This document shows, piece after piece, positions 10,375-22,309 of a DNA stretch of 64,000 nucleotides; positions within the stretch are counted from its first letter, which is position 1; every line of letters starts with the position of its first letter. Both the position numbers and the translations under genes were made by a program. The notes under the pieces are model-generated. The model ran no database searches. It was not told the origin of the DNA and saw nothing but the letters and a program-made list of their open reading frames with translations. This DNA is from Neonectria sp. B-13 (lineage: Eukaryota > Ascomycota > Sordariomycetes > Hypocreales > Nectriaceae): assembly GCA_002682825.1 (NCBI GenBank), contig NOKP01000002.1, forward strand, positions 2,883,063-2,947,062. Reading direction: 5' to 3'.

Positions 10375-12827
10375 ATGAACCGGCCAGGTAGGACAGCTCC
10401 CGATCACCTCGTTCCTCGTCCACCTTGGACCCCGCTGCTTGCCCAACCTGCGATCCCACGAGCACGTTTCGCCGTCGAGAGGGAGATGACGATCGAATCA
10501 GCGGCGTTGCGCCGCGTGCGCTAGCATCTGGTGTTGCTGTGTCCCCGCAACATCCTCCGTGACCCATGCCCCTCCCTTGCCTGATGCCCGTCCGCCGCTT
10601 GGGCATGATCTGAAGATCCGAGGAGCGAATTCGAGCCGACGCGAAACGTGAAAGAGGCAACGGAAAGGAGGCTTTTGCGTCGCCCTAGTCTGGGCTGGCG
10701 GTTTCTGGAGCGATTATTCGAGCAAGGCTGACCAAGGTCTCGGATGGTAGGGGCAGTGCCACAAACACTCCGCGGAATGCCTGGTGGCTTCGTAGGTCAA
10801 CAACAACAACAACAACCTCAACCCCAACAACCAGGACGAGCAGGATCGAGCCGCTTACCGAATGGGAAGCTAGGTATGATTTGAGATGTGCGAGTTGACT
10901 GGGTGGTCAGTTGTTCTATTGCGGGGGCTGACTGGTGCGCCATGAATACAGCGAACAATAGCTCCGGCTGGGCGTTTGGAGGAGGCGTGCCAATGGGCGC
11001 CGCTGGCCTTCCAAATCCCAACCGTCAACTCGGCGGCAACGTCAGTTTTGCTCAAAGTTTGAGCGGTTCGCAACCAGCAACACCACTCGACTTGTCGTAT
11101 GTTCTTCCTCATCACTCGCGCCGTTGCTGTTTGCCCTCTTTCCGCATTCACCCACCACATTAGTTCATGATGGGCATGTAGCCCGCAATGAAGCCAAGAC
11201 TAGTCAAGAAGCGCAATGAGTCGGCCTATGTTTGGCCAGCGCCCGATGAATCATCGGGGTTGGCCTACTCAGCTGTCGTGAAGGGGTACTGCTTGGCTGC
11301 TTGCTGACGTCCCACCCCTCCACACACCCCTCTCTGTCATGATCGGTTTGGGATGTGTTTGTACTGACACAACATATAGGGAATTTCCTTCATTATCCAA
11401 CAACTCTCAACTCTCGAACGCTAATCAAGCTTCGATGTGGTCAGGCGCTGGGTCTAGGAACATTGGCGGCCCTATACAGCGCAACCAGCCAACACCGCTC
11501 TCCTCCCAGCAAGGGGGCCAAGACGATCTTTTCAGTCCTACATCTTCTCGCATGCCTCCGGTGCAAGGGTCCTTTCGGTTCGGAAACCAAGCCAACATGG
11601 GTGTCCAATCACCTCAGGCGCAATCCACTAGCATCGACGACTTTCCTCCTCTCAACCGGGCCGCCAATGGAGAGATAGGGTCGGAGCGTGGCGCGAATCT
11701 GATGTCGTCTCTGGGTTTCGGACCTCCAACCGGGGCACCAGGACCTGCGCCGAACAACCGAGGGAATGGTCTTCTCAATGCGCTTTCGGCCACAAGCCGC
11801 GTGGGCGAAGTAAGATCGCCTCCGGGAGTGGGAGCACTTGGTGAGCCTTGATTTCTCTGTTTCTTGTACGCGAACTAAACCTCGAAGGCTCTTCTCGGCC
11901 ACAGGAAGCAAAACCTCCCGGACTTGAGGATGAAGAGAGACAAAAGCTGGCGCCATTCCGAGAGGAGACCTCCAGCTCAGTTGCGCCTATACCTGACGGC
12001 TCTCCGCAAGAGCTACAGAGCTGCCATCTCTTGGGAGCGATTGTCAATGATGGTTCTGCAGAGAATGCGAAAGATGAGACTGAGAACCCGAACTCTGAAG
12101 TAATTGACCCTCTGGCCGGTATGCCTGCGGTGGATAAATGGGGAATTAAGGGACTACGGACCTTGATGAACAATTATCCCGACTACCATGCGATGGTTGT
12201 GGGTATGGACCCTACTTCGCTTGGGCTGGATATGGGATCTCAAGAGTGAGCCTTTCAATCTTGAACTCGCAGGCGGCGCATGCTAACGGCGACAGGCTTT
12301 TCTCGACCCAGATCTATTCTCTGTTCGACGATGCTGCTCCCAGACCAACGGCGCATACTGGCAAGTTTCGCTTGCCTGATTGTTACAGCGTGACCAATGT
12401 GCAGCCGATCGAGAGCAAGATCCAAAGCTTCAACGAGGAGACGCTGTTCTGGATTTTCTACAGCTGCCCAGCCGATGTCAAGCAACAGATGGCTGCAGTG
12501 GAACTGTGAGTAACGAATGCTGTCGATGTCCGAATGACATGTTAATGTGGCACAGGCACTCTCGAAACTGGCGATGGCACAAGAAGATGCAGGTGTGGCT
12601 GACCAAGGACGAGCACATGACCCCCCAAATATTGAGCCCAAACCATGAACGAGGTTACTACATCGTGTGGGACACCGGGAACTGGCGGAAGGAACGAGTA
12701 CGTTTCCCTCTTTGTCCTTGTTTGTCCTCTCCAAGTATATATGCTAACACGGCTTGTACAGCGGGAGTTCACGCTGCACTACGGGGATCTAGATACGACT
12801 CTCAACCAGCCGCCTCAGCAACCGTAA
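10375..12827 (+). CDS. not2: CCR4-NOT complex subunit NOT2 (CNOT2/Cdc36)
   Basis: Eight exons (10375-10387, 10751-10873, 10952-11096, 11380-11840, 11888-12245, 12296-12505, 12556-12697, 12762-12827) encode 505 residues. The N-terminal two thirds are low-complexity, rich in G, N, Q, S and P, with a six-Q run and the short conserved blocks SFAQSLSGSQPATPLDLSEF and IDDFPPL. The C-terminal part (about 345-500) is a NOT2/3/5 box containing FWIFYSCPADVKQQMAA and NWRWHKKMQVWL. NOT2 binds NOT1 and NOT3/5 in the deadenylase and transcription-control complex. Exon 1 is only 13 nt and is followed by a 363-nt intron, long for this locus; I placed it because the joined sequence reads MNRPG-AVPQTLRGMPGGF in frame. 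Confidence 0.9.
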
Positions 12828-13591
12828 GGGTAATGGTGTGATTGAACCGACATTGTTGGGGTGTCTACGGGTCGTTGGGTGATTTGATGCTTAGCATGGC
12901 TGGTTGAAACTGGGGGAAGTGTATCATCGGGCGTTTCGCCGTCAAGGCAGGGCAACTGTTCCTTGCGGTAATGGATCGGGTCTGTTGGCCCTGGGGTCTG
13001 GGACGGTACGATCTGGTCATCGAGGTAGACGGTTTGTCACCTGGGTTTGAGGGCTGCACCGGGTTAATACAGGATGCTTCTCAGTGGCGTCAAGCGAGCG
13101 TTGTGCTTGTGCATGTCCGTCCTTTTGCACCGTGATGTGCTAACCTGCACCAACTGGTACGGAGAGTTTATGATGTGGTGTAAGAACAGATCAAGCAGAC
13201 AACTAAGTTTTGCTCTCGTATGGTACCTTTAACCTGCCGGAGCCTATCTGGGGATGCCGTGTGTAGGTGGTTTCGTCACTGCCGGGAGGTGGAAGAATTA
13301 CGCTCCGGGGTTCCCTCAAGGTGGGGGCTTACCTTAGTACCCACGTTGCCACGCGCTACGGCGCGGCGAGGCTGGAGCCCCCGGCTTCCAGAACCTGGTC
13401 TTGTTGGATTAAGAATAGATGGGCATCGACCCACGACGGCGGCTCTCTGGCTTGTGGACTACCTTGTGAATCTCAACCTTTTATAGGCATCGACGCCTCA
13501 ACTGCCATCGCGGTCGACCGCTTTCCCACCTTTCAACAATCAGCCGCGCTTCCAGTCGCCTTATCGGGAGACCGTAGACTCGTCAGCGACT
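12828..13591. other. Intergenic, NOT2 to CUE1-like
   Basis: This is the tandem same-strand spacer holding the NOT2 3' UTR and the CUE1-like promoter. Open frames over 13220-13746 overlap one another and have no recognisable protein features. I see no further feature. Confidence 0.4.
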
Positions 13592-14248
13592 ATGTCGAAC
13601 GAACAGATCTCACTTCCGTACTTCGTGGCCATTCTGGTCGTCTTCGGCCTGACGATACGATACCTCTTCTTCGGAGGGCCCGCCCCCCAACGGCCCGCCC
13701 GATCACCGGAAGCCTTCCTCAGGTCAAGGGAAATCGCAGTGGATAGGATACAGCAGATGTTTCCGCAGGCGGAGAGGCGGAGCATCCTCTGGGATCTTCA
13801 ACGCAACGGGGGCAACATCCAGAACACCACCGAGCGGATTCTCGCCGGCCGGCTGGACACGGTATGCCGCCATATCCCCCGCTCAACCTTCCTAAAGGGG
13901 GGTTCCAGGGCGATAAATACGAATGCAACTTTGCTAACAGTGACGCTCGTGTAGCCCCCGATCACCTTCCAGCCTCCGCCACCCCCCGGCGGTAGCACCA
14001 GTGCAGCGACAGCGCCCCGACAACCGGAGAAGCCGGCGCAGCCGGATCTGATTACGCGGTACAACCTCAAGGAGAAGGTCACGTCGGAGAAGGCAACGGA
14101 GGAGGATGAGAGGAAGGGCAAGGCGTGGAGTTCTAACCGAGAGGAGAGGCACGCTTCGCTGCAGAGGAGGAGGGACGAGATGATTCTGGCGGCGAGGAGG
14201 AAGATGGAGGCTAAGATTGCGGCGGAGAGGGCGGTGCAGGAGAATTGA
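13592..14248 (+). CDS. CUE1-like ER membrane ubiquitin-coupling protein
   Basis: Two exons (13592-13861, 13955-14248) encode 187 residues. Residues 6-28 form one hydrophobic transmembrane segment (YFVAILVVFGLTIRYLFF). Next is a CUE domain (about 45-90) with the MFP motif in RIQQMFPQAERRSILWDL and a downstream leucine pattern. After a proline-rich linker, a charged helical tail (about 125-187) matches the position of the Ubc7-binding region of yeast Cue1. Cue1 anchors and activates the E2 enzyme Ubc7 at the ER for ER-associated degradation. Length and domain order fit Cue1 well; identity of the E2-binding tail is inferred from position and charge. Confidence 0.8.
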
Positions 14249-16556
14249 GCTGGGGATGACTGAACGATGGCATACGACGTGATAGAATAATTTTTTGAAT
14301 CTCTGACTACGTTTGCCCTGCACTGTGATGGTATAGGTCTTTCGAAGACTGGCAGTAGGGCCTCCATTGAACCTAGCTCTATCAGCCAGGTTCGGGGCCC
14401 CTCAAAGACGTCACGACAACGGCGGAAGACGATGTGGCGGAAGAGGCTCGCAACCCTGGAGAGCTGAATCTCCCAACTCGTCAGCAAGCCTTGCAGTGTC
14501 GTCTGTGAACCGGATGATTGGCCTGTGGGGTTGCGCTGACGTTGGGGTGCGTTGATCACATGCATGCGAGTCTCGTTGGGTCATCAGTCCTTCATGGAGA
14601 TGCATACAAACTTGGTTGGGAGCCGCCTCTTTGTGTCTGTCCAACCGGGTCGACCGTCGACGTGGGACAAGCCAAGCTGTCTCGAGGACAAGCCAAGCTG
14701 CCTCGAGGACAACCAAGTGCAGTTGTGGATCATGTGAGTTGTTGGCCCGAGTTATGGCTGGAGCAGAAATCGGGTTCCTGGTCAAACGGCTGTGGCAGTG
14801 TTGGCGCAGACTGTGGCGGGCGTTGGAGGCCCCTGGGCTGGGTTGAGGTGCCGAATGACGACAACGCCACAAAGCTTGGTTGTGGATGCATTTTAATCGG
14901 AAGTTCTGCTGCTGGGAAAGCTAACTAACGAGCAGCTGCGTCTCAGAGGAGTTTGCTCAACTAAGTACGTAACCAGAGGGTAGAATTGCCAAAATAGTAT
15001 TGATCGCTTGTTGCTTCTCAGAGTGACCGACCACCTACCCACGTTCGCAATGAGTGTGTCAACCTGCATGCTAATGAATGAACCAATGGATTAAGACTTT
15101 GAAGAGAAGTGAATTAAGTAAGTGAGCACCCCAATGGCATCTTTCTTTTTGGTTCTTTGGCCTTCCTGTATGTCAGTAAACCAAGGACAAGGGATTATGC
15201 AGTAGATAGTCCCCCTGCTGCTAATTCCAGTACGCAAGTGGGGTAACAATGTTATTATTGTCGTTGCGATGGATCTTGCTTTATTGTTCCGCTACCCATG
15301 GTGACCCCGCCACTCACAACGTTGTTTTGTTTTCTTTTCGATGCAGCCCCAGATGCAAGGGCCACAACCAGCCTCTCCCAGTGACGGATGAATTTGAATG
15401 TCCAAAATCCCGGAAACCAAACGAAAAGGCCGTTCAGAGTCCAGAGTTTTACGGAGACCCAGGACGTATTTGAGGTGCAGCATTCGTACCGTACGCATCT
15501 TGTAAAGCAAGGTTCCGAGGTTCCAAGGCCCAAGACACAAGGACCCTGGAAGGCGAAAACCGGGGCTGAGCCACAGTCCCCAGACGCGGCCCGTTGGTTG
15601 TACACTTTTCGGACTTTTTGGTCTGTGCTTGGTGCCTGACGGAGGTACATGTACCCAGCAACGCACGCCGCACAGCAGCCAAACCCACTGCTACACAGCA
15701 CGGTACCGCTACCTACGCACTGCTTGCTACACTCTTCGTGCACAGCGCCTAGCTCCTCTCTCGCCTCCAAGCTGCACTTCGCGACCTTGGACTCCCGATC
15801 GTCTTCCTCGCTTCATCTCTCCTCCCGCTGCGCCCTCAGACCTCTCTCCCGGTCCCTATCATCCGTTGCCAACTCCGCCCCATCCCCCGACCTGACCTCA
15901 CTGTGGTAAGTCGGCTTGTTCCTTCAGATCTGCTGCCCAATCCTCGTTCCGCTGGGGTCCTTGTGTCGCATCCCGAGAAGGAAACAGAGTAGATCCGCCT
16001 GCCTGTCTCGTGCCACCTTGGGCCAAGGATACTCCATCCTTGGGGTCTACAGTACTAGAGTCAGCCGCTTTCTGACTGGCCGGCCCGAGATCGTTCCCAG
16101 GCCGCCTACTGCGTGCCTCCCTTCTCGCTTTCGTCGTCTCGAATCCTGACCCTCACCATCCTCCACTGCGATTCCCGGTTCTCAACCCAGTCAACCACCC
16201 GCTGACAGAGCTGGACTAGCTGTCAGCAAATAAACCCGCCAATTCTCGACTATCTCTCAACGACAAGCAACCACGAATGTATGCCTTTTCGCGTGGAGGA
16301 AACCGACCCCCACCTCCAGACCCGGCTCGCTCTCGCTTCACTTTCACATGACCCTAAGCAACCGACAAACTGATGCTAACTATGGATTCCCTTGACAGAG
16401 ACATCGCGTACACCCGACTCTATTGAGCCCTGCAGCTATCTCGACCTTTCCTACTCCGAAACCGAAACCGCTCCGAATTTCACTTCCGAATCAGATCGCT
16501 TGTTACATCAACGGCTCTGGTGAAGGGTTCCCGGCGCACTAGAGCCATCGACTGCG
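14249..16556. other. 2.3-kb intergenic region and J-protein leader
   Basis: No convincing gene. The first part holds the 3' end of the CUE1-like gene and a 21-bp tandem duplication (14666-14707). From about 15640 onward the + strand is C/T-rich with short leader-like frames, consistent with the promoter and long 5' UTR of the J-domain gene. GTAAG-type donors (for example near 15906) leave room for a leader intron, which cannot be settled from sequence. An open frame on the minus strand at 15255-15770 has no domain features and I do not call it. Confidence 0.4.
14666..14707. repeat. 21-bp tandem duplication
   Basis: Two copies (14666-14686 and 14687-14707) beginning GACAAGCCAAGCTG and ending CTCGAG differ at one base. 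A truncated third start (GACAACCAAG) follows. It lies in non-coding DNA between the CUE1-like and J-protein genes. Confidence 0.9.
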
Positions 16557-19435
16557 ATGGGGACACCCCGAGACTACTACGCAGACCTGGAGCTGCCTGC
16601 GTCGGCAGATGTTCAAGAAATCAAGAAACAGTTCCGGAAGCTTGGTATGATCTTGACTTGCGTTGGAAACTAGGACTGGCTAACCCGCCCCACAGCATTG
16701 AAGTATCACCCGGATCGCAACCCTGGCCGAGAGCAAGAGGTGAATGTTCAATTCCAGATCATCCAACACGCACATGAAGTCCTCTCAGATCCCGAAGAGA
16801 AGCGCAAGTATGATGCGACCCGAAGTCGTTCCAGATACCCTGGTGCCTCCGGTGTAAAGGGTAACCCCTGGTCAAATGCTGGTGACCAGTTCCCACCTCC
16901 TCCTCGCCGCAACCAGCCAAACCGTGCTAGTGCTGCACCCTCTGGGGCTGAGAGATGGCAAAATCGCTTCGCCCAGGGCGTTCCCCCAACCGCGAAGTAC
17001 ACTGCCTCGGATCAGGAAGCGAAGAAGAATGCCGCTCGTGCATTCGAGAACATGCGCAAGGGCCCCCCCAAGGCTCCTCCAAAGCCTGCCCAGCAGCCTC
17101 GAGCAAAATCACCGCCCCCACCACCGCCGCGAACAGAGTCCGCAAGACAACGCGCTCAGGCTTCATTTGGAGCTAGAAGGACAGGCTATCACCCTCGGTC
17201 AGCTACGCACGGTGATGAGCCTCCGGTCACAAACAACAATTATACCACGAGACAAGCCCCTGAGCGCTTCGCCCAAGATGGCCCCAACTTGGGACGACCT
17301 ACTCCAGAACCGATGCCAGATCCGTTGAGCCAGTTCAGAGACGACTCGGATCCCCGGCAAAGCACGCCGTACTCTAAGCATGGTGGTGAGAAGACCAACC
17401 CCTTTGACGGCGTTCCCTTGGGTCGAGCAAAGAGCACTCGGGACCCGCCTCGTCACGATCCTCCCACCCCGGAATTTGCTACACCTACCAAGCAACGCAG
17501 TTTCAGTGTTCCAAAGGAAAAACACGCTGAAGAATCCATTCCGGACTTCAAGGCCCCCACTGAAGCACCAGCGCCTCCACCCAAGATTCCGATGGACACT
17601 CGTCCGAAAGCTCCTCTCAGGAAAGCTCGTACCGGCCCAAAACCTTCGTTCGCCACTGTAACCCCCGATACGCCTGCCGCTCAGCCGCCCAAGGCTTCTC
17701 CCTTCGAGACTCGTGAGTACATACGGCTCTCCGAAAGGTCCATGAAACTGACAGTATACCAGCATCGAAACCCCAAACCAGCACCTCTGGCGGGCCGTCA
17801 ATGTATGAGACACCACTTTGTTCACATGTCAACCATTCTTCTGCGTCCTTTTCAAATTGCAGCATGTGCCGCACCTATAATACCCATGATCTTCGCCCAA
17901 TTCGCACAGAAAGCCATCAAGATGATGCAGCACGCCATTCCTACCCTGACCGTGGCCCTTCCGTCGACCCATCTCCTAGTGGAGGCCAAGACTCTCCTCT
18001 TCAGTTGACTCCCTTTGAACGGCAACAGCAGAAGTTTCTGGCCAAGCTGATCCAGAATGCGGCATCTGGGGGGTCGGCTGAGAAAATAAATCACAGAGAC
18101 CAGAAACAGGGTCATTCCGTTCCCACGAATTTTGCTAATGACAACATTTCCAATAGCTTCAGCTTCCCCGTCAACGACGATACTTTTGCCCAAACATCGC
18201 CCGATCATCACCCCTTCTCGCGAAGTAGCACCGACGACATTAACACCAGTTTTGTAAACGACCAGGACGCGGATTCTTGGCAGTTTAGTGCAGGGGGTTC
18301 GGAGCAGGGGAGTCCTACAAAGTCACGACCTCAGTCAGCGAGTCGAACCGGCCGCCACTCGCCGAACAAGCGTCCCACGATTAACCGCACTGACACGTCC
18401 AGTGTCCCCTCCGAGTCTGGAAAGTCGGAGCCGGCTTTCAATCCCGACGGCTGGAGCAACGAGTTTGGTCCTCATACCTTTGTCCCTCAGCCGTCTCAGA
18501 GTAAATCGGCTTCGCCAAGCCGATCCATGCGAGGCAATTCTAAAAAGCCGAAATCTGTGAAGACGCCAGGAAAAGCAACTGTCGTTGACGATAGCAGCAG
18601 CGATGAGGAGGAGCTGCCTTGGCGTGGGCGCAATGTCCAAGGAGCACCAGTTGCGGCGGAGAGTCCTCAGGCTATGGACATCGACAGCCCTCCTGCTGGT
18701 CAGGCAACACCAACGCCTGCACCCGCATCAGCACCTACAACTGACCCAGCTTCTATACCACTCCCCTTCAACCCAACCGAGCTACCAAATGGCGCTAGGA
18801 ACATCAATGTCGAGCCTTCTAGGCCAGAGTGGCGACCTGGGAATCTCAACGGCGAGCCCAAGCCTGCGCAAAGCCCGACCAAGGAGTTTAGTGCAAATGC
18901 TGTGGGATCGGAGGACAGTGAAGAATTCTTGGCCGGGTTCAGTGATCTGAAGAATGTGGCACCATTCATCCGTCAGGATACTGGGCTGAGATCCTTCACC
19001 GACTTGAAGGACACCTTGCCCTTCGACAGCAAGCCCTCAGCCAAGCTCCCTATTAAGTTCGCTGAAGCACCTCAGCTTGTGTTCCCAACTGCTCCTGTCG
19101 CTCCCCACCTCCCGCCACCTGTCGCCCTCAACGGAATGAAGCCGAATATGGCGTCTTGGGAGAAATATGTCAATGAATTCGAGAATTATCTGCAGCAATG
19201 GGACGAATTTAATGGCAAAGTTGTCGATCATTTCGCCACTCGCAAGGCCAACATTGCAAACACAAGGAAATCGAATGGCTACTCATTCTTGGAAGCCCGG
19301 AATGATGGCGACGTTCAGGAATATTTTAATTGGTTACAGCAGGACGGCGTGGTACGGAAACGGTGGAGTGCGGCATGCGAGGAACATGAGCAACGGTTCC
19401 GAGAATTTATGGCGTTTAGAATGAAGATGAAGTAG
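16557..19435 (+). CDS. Large J-domain (DnaJ/HSP40) protein
   Basis: Exons 16557-16644, 16696-17712 and 17763-19435 encode 925 residues. The J domain is at the N-terminus (about 8-72), with the HPD triad at 34-36 (KYHPDRNPG) that stimulates Hsp70 ATPase; it ends AHEVLSDPEEKRKYDATR. The rest is long, Pro/Ser-rich and apparently disordered. A helical C-terminal block (about 830-920), rich in W, F, E and K, includes WEKYVNEFENYLQQWDEF. No zinc-finger or C-terminal substrate domain of types I/II is present, so this is a type III J protein. Similar fungal proteins exist but I know of no assigned client. A 60-nt stretch at 17803-17862 could be a further frame-preserving intron, giving 905 residues. 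Confidence 0.85.
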
Positions 19436-20859
19436 CCGGCTCCTTTTGCTTTAGGAGTTGGCACGTTTTGGGATCGAGGCGTCGACGCATGATATGATGC
19501 ATTGCTTCCAGGAGGGATATGGGATATGGCTGCGGAGAGATAGCTTTGGGACTGCTAGCAGTTGCAGCGCGCATGTTTCGATGTTATGACAGCAGGCATT
19601 TGTGGGATATCTGCAAGATTTGACGAGAGCACGACCATCATCGACATTCACGATCTGGGTTGACACGGGCTGCATGATGCAAGCATATGGCGCGAGGCGT
19701 GATGGACTTTCGAACCCGACCATGGTTTCTGGCGGCGGCTGCAGCTTTGCACTGACGCCAAGGTCACGATGTTTCGCTCATGCTGAAATGGATGGCTTTG
19801 ACTATATGGTTTTGGGGCATGGCTGTGGTTTCACGGAGTTGGGATTCTGGAATGTGTGACACGAGACACGAAATGGCATAGATATAGAAAGGGACGGCAT
19901 CTCGCTACTTGAAGAAGGCGCTTTAGTGCTATTTTGCCTCTCACTGGGCAAGACTGGGCTTGTTGTGCGATAGTTTGGGTGGGTGTGTGTTGGATCCAAG
20001 GAGACAATGGCAGGAAGTATTGAGCCATTCAACGACGACGGAATGTATTGTCTGATAGACTCAGCCAAGTACCTAAGTTACTAGATAGCTCGATTATTCT
20101 GCTATTCATCCCGTCTTTTTAAGGTTATCCCTTCGCCTCTTCAGTTTCCTTCATCCCCTCTGCTCCAGTCCATTCCTTGACACAAAACACAACAGTACCA
20201 ACGAGGAAAGCCCTATTCAACCTTCTGCTTCCAGGGCAACTCACATACATAAGACCCTAAGCCGTTTTTAGACTTCTGTGCTGGCAACCTGCTCTCCATT
20301 CACCTCTATTGTGCCCCAGCTTCAAACACCCAACACAACCGTTGTTTGCATCCGCCCTAGCGACGGTGCAAACACTGATTCACCGCGATCTCACTCTCGT
20401 TCTACTCTCAGACCATAGATAGATAGGGCCTCTTCGTATTGGCCCATGTTCGAGAGTGGGGGAGTTTGTTGACTCCGCGTTTGGTCCACCGCGAGAGCCT
20501 TTGTTTCCTCGCCGTACACCTTCTTCTCTGCGACTCAACCCTTCCCTCCGCAACTCACGCTTTCTTTCACATCTCACATCTCCCTGTTGCCTGGTTACCG
20601 CATTCACTTCCCTTCTTTCACCCCGAAAAGCGAGTTCATCACTTTGCCAAGAAAACTTCACACTGCACCTAAACCCTCCCTTCCGCCTCCCACTTTCGGT
20701 ATGTTTCTCCTCCCACCCTCGCGCTGTTGTTCACTCGTTTTCTCCGTCTCACGCACCCGACTTCAACTGACGACGACACAAACACAGCGCAACTCGCCAC
20801 CCCCTTGGCTATTATACTCATCAAACACTTGTTTTTCGTCGTCACTTACTTCACCCACC
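19436..20859. other. Intergenic, J-protein to SANT-like gene
   Basis: No gene is supportable. From about 20100 the sequence becomes pyrimidine-rich (many TCCCTTC and CACAACA runs), as expected for the promoter and leader of the SANT-like gene starting at 20860. Small overlapping frames have no protein features. Confidence 0.4.
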
Positions 20860-21516
20860 ATGTCTGACGCGGAGAAAGGCGATGGTAAGGTCCTTCCATG
20901 GACCGAGGAGGCCAAAGTGAGTGACCCCTCTGTGCTGTTCTTCTCTCCGCTTTCTCTAAGTTATTCTCGAAAACAGTATCAATTCCTCCTGCGCATCGTT
21001 GCCCAGTTCAAGGAGGATGGCAAACAGATCAACTGGTCTCGTGTTGTCATGCCTGGACGCACCACCAAATCCCTTCAGAACATGTGGACCAAGATCAACA
21101 AGCAAGTCTCTGATCTCGAGGAGAAGCACAACAACGGGAACTGTGATTATCCTGCTACTCCAACAAAGAAGGTTGCTACCCGTGAGTCTCACCACACGCA
21201 AACACCCAGATGAAACACGATGGCAACTAACGCTTCTTTCTTGTCTAGCTCGCAAGCCACGCGCGAAGAAGTCTGAAGCCGCTGTCAACTATGATGATGA
21301 CAGCGATGACAACACTGCGAGCGTCAAGAAGGCCACGCCTCGCAAGCGTGTCGCCACCAGTGAGTACCCGCGTCATGAGCGTGCGTTTTGTGACATGTAA
21401 CTGACCATTTTACTCCAGGCTCGACTCCCAAGCGCTCTGTCAAAGCCAAGAAGGAGGACGAAGGCGACGACATCTCCGCGTCCATCAAGTCCGAGGACGA
21501 TGATGACCAGGAGTAA
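20860..21516 (+). CDS. Small SANT/Myb-like nuclear protein with basic tail
   Basis: Four exons (20860-20916, 20977-21181, 21249-21359, 21419-21516) encode 156 residues. Residues of about 12-65 resemble a single SANT/Myb helix-turn-helix: LPWTEEAKYQFLLRI, INWSRVVMPGRTTKSLQNMW, with tryptophans in helices 1 to 3. The tail holds AT-hook-like basic patches (PRKPRAKK, TPRKR, STPKR) alternating with acidic stretches, and the C-terminus is acidic. A nuclear DNA- or chromatin-binding role is inferred; no specific family name is justified. The first intron (20917-20976) is exactly 60 nt and open in frame, so an unspliced mRNA would add 20 residues inside helix 1. Confidence 0.8.
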
Positions 21517-22309
21517 AGCCGAGTCTGTGCCACAACCATCCCCTGGACTTCCAGAAGTGAGATTTGCGGATGAAGCATGTGGTTTCTTTTTGGAAGTGAT
21601 GTGAACACGCGAAGGATTCCTTTTTGATGACTTGCTCTTCGACAATATTGTCAAGCCTCTAGGCGCAGCAAGCCATATTTTACTTTGGCAGGATGAAAAC
21701 AACTTAGGAAGGCCACAGAGCTAGATCACCAAGCTATGAATGAGAACCCAGAGTATCATAAACCATGTCGGATCTAAACGTCCGGGGTGAAACTAAATCT
21801 GACTGACCACAACCCCTGATGACTTTCGATGCTTTATTCGGCTGCGGCAATGGGTGAATAAAAGGACCTGGTTTGCTTTTTCGTCTTTCTCGCTTGGCTT
21901 GTAAGACTGCTACTTTAGGGTAGTTTCCAGTGCATTTCCAAACCACACAATACACCGCCACAAGCAGGCCCTCATCGCCAGCCGTATCTTCAGAAGAAAT
22001 CCCAATGCTGGCTTGTGGTTTTCTAAACGTCCAACTCTTAAAGTATCACAAGCTGTTTTTGCAATACGTTGTGATTTGGGCGGTTTCGCCGCTTAGTTGA
22101 CCACTAGACACCAACACACTCATCCCCACCTGCTTAAATAAAATTGTCGAACTCTAGGAGAAAGTATGTGATTTGCTTAAAAGGAATATATTTCATGGAG
22201 TACTACTTTGTTGCTGCAGTTGTTTGACAAAATTTTCCAACGATGAACTTCCTGTTGATTCACGCATTTTAGACCTTCTTGTCACAACAGCTCAAAGAGC
22301 CCATAAGCT
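21517..22309. other. Convergent 3' intergenic region
   Basis: This lies between the stop of the SANT-like gene (+) and the stop of the phospholipase D gene (-). It is moderately AT-rich toward 22100-22260, as usual for 3' UTRs. Nothing else is seen. Confidence 0.5.

Noticed and set aside
11097..11379. Possible extra exon inside the 283-nt NOT2 intron
   Set aside because: The acceptors I tried inside the intron give a stop within a few codons, and the direct join restores the conserved block LDLSEFPSL.
15255..15770. 171-codon minus-strand frame upstream of the J-protein gene
   Set aside because: Cys/Trp-rich without pattern and no recognisable domain; it overlaps other frames in the J-protein promoter/leader region.
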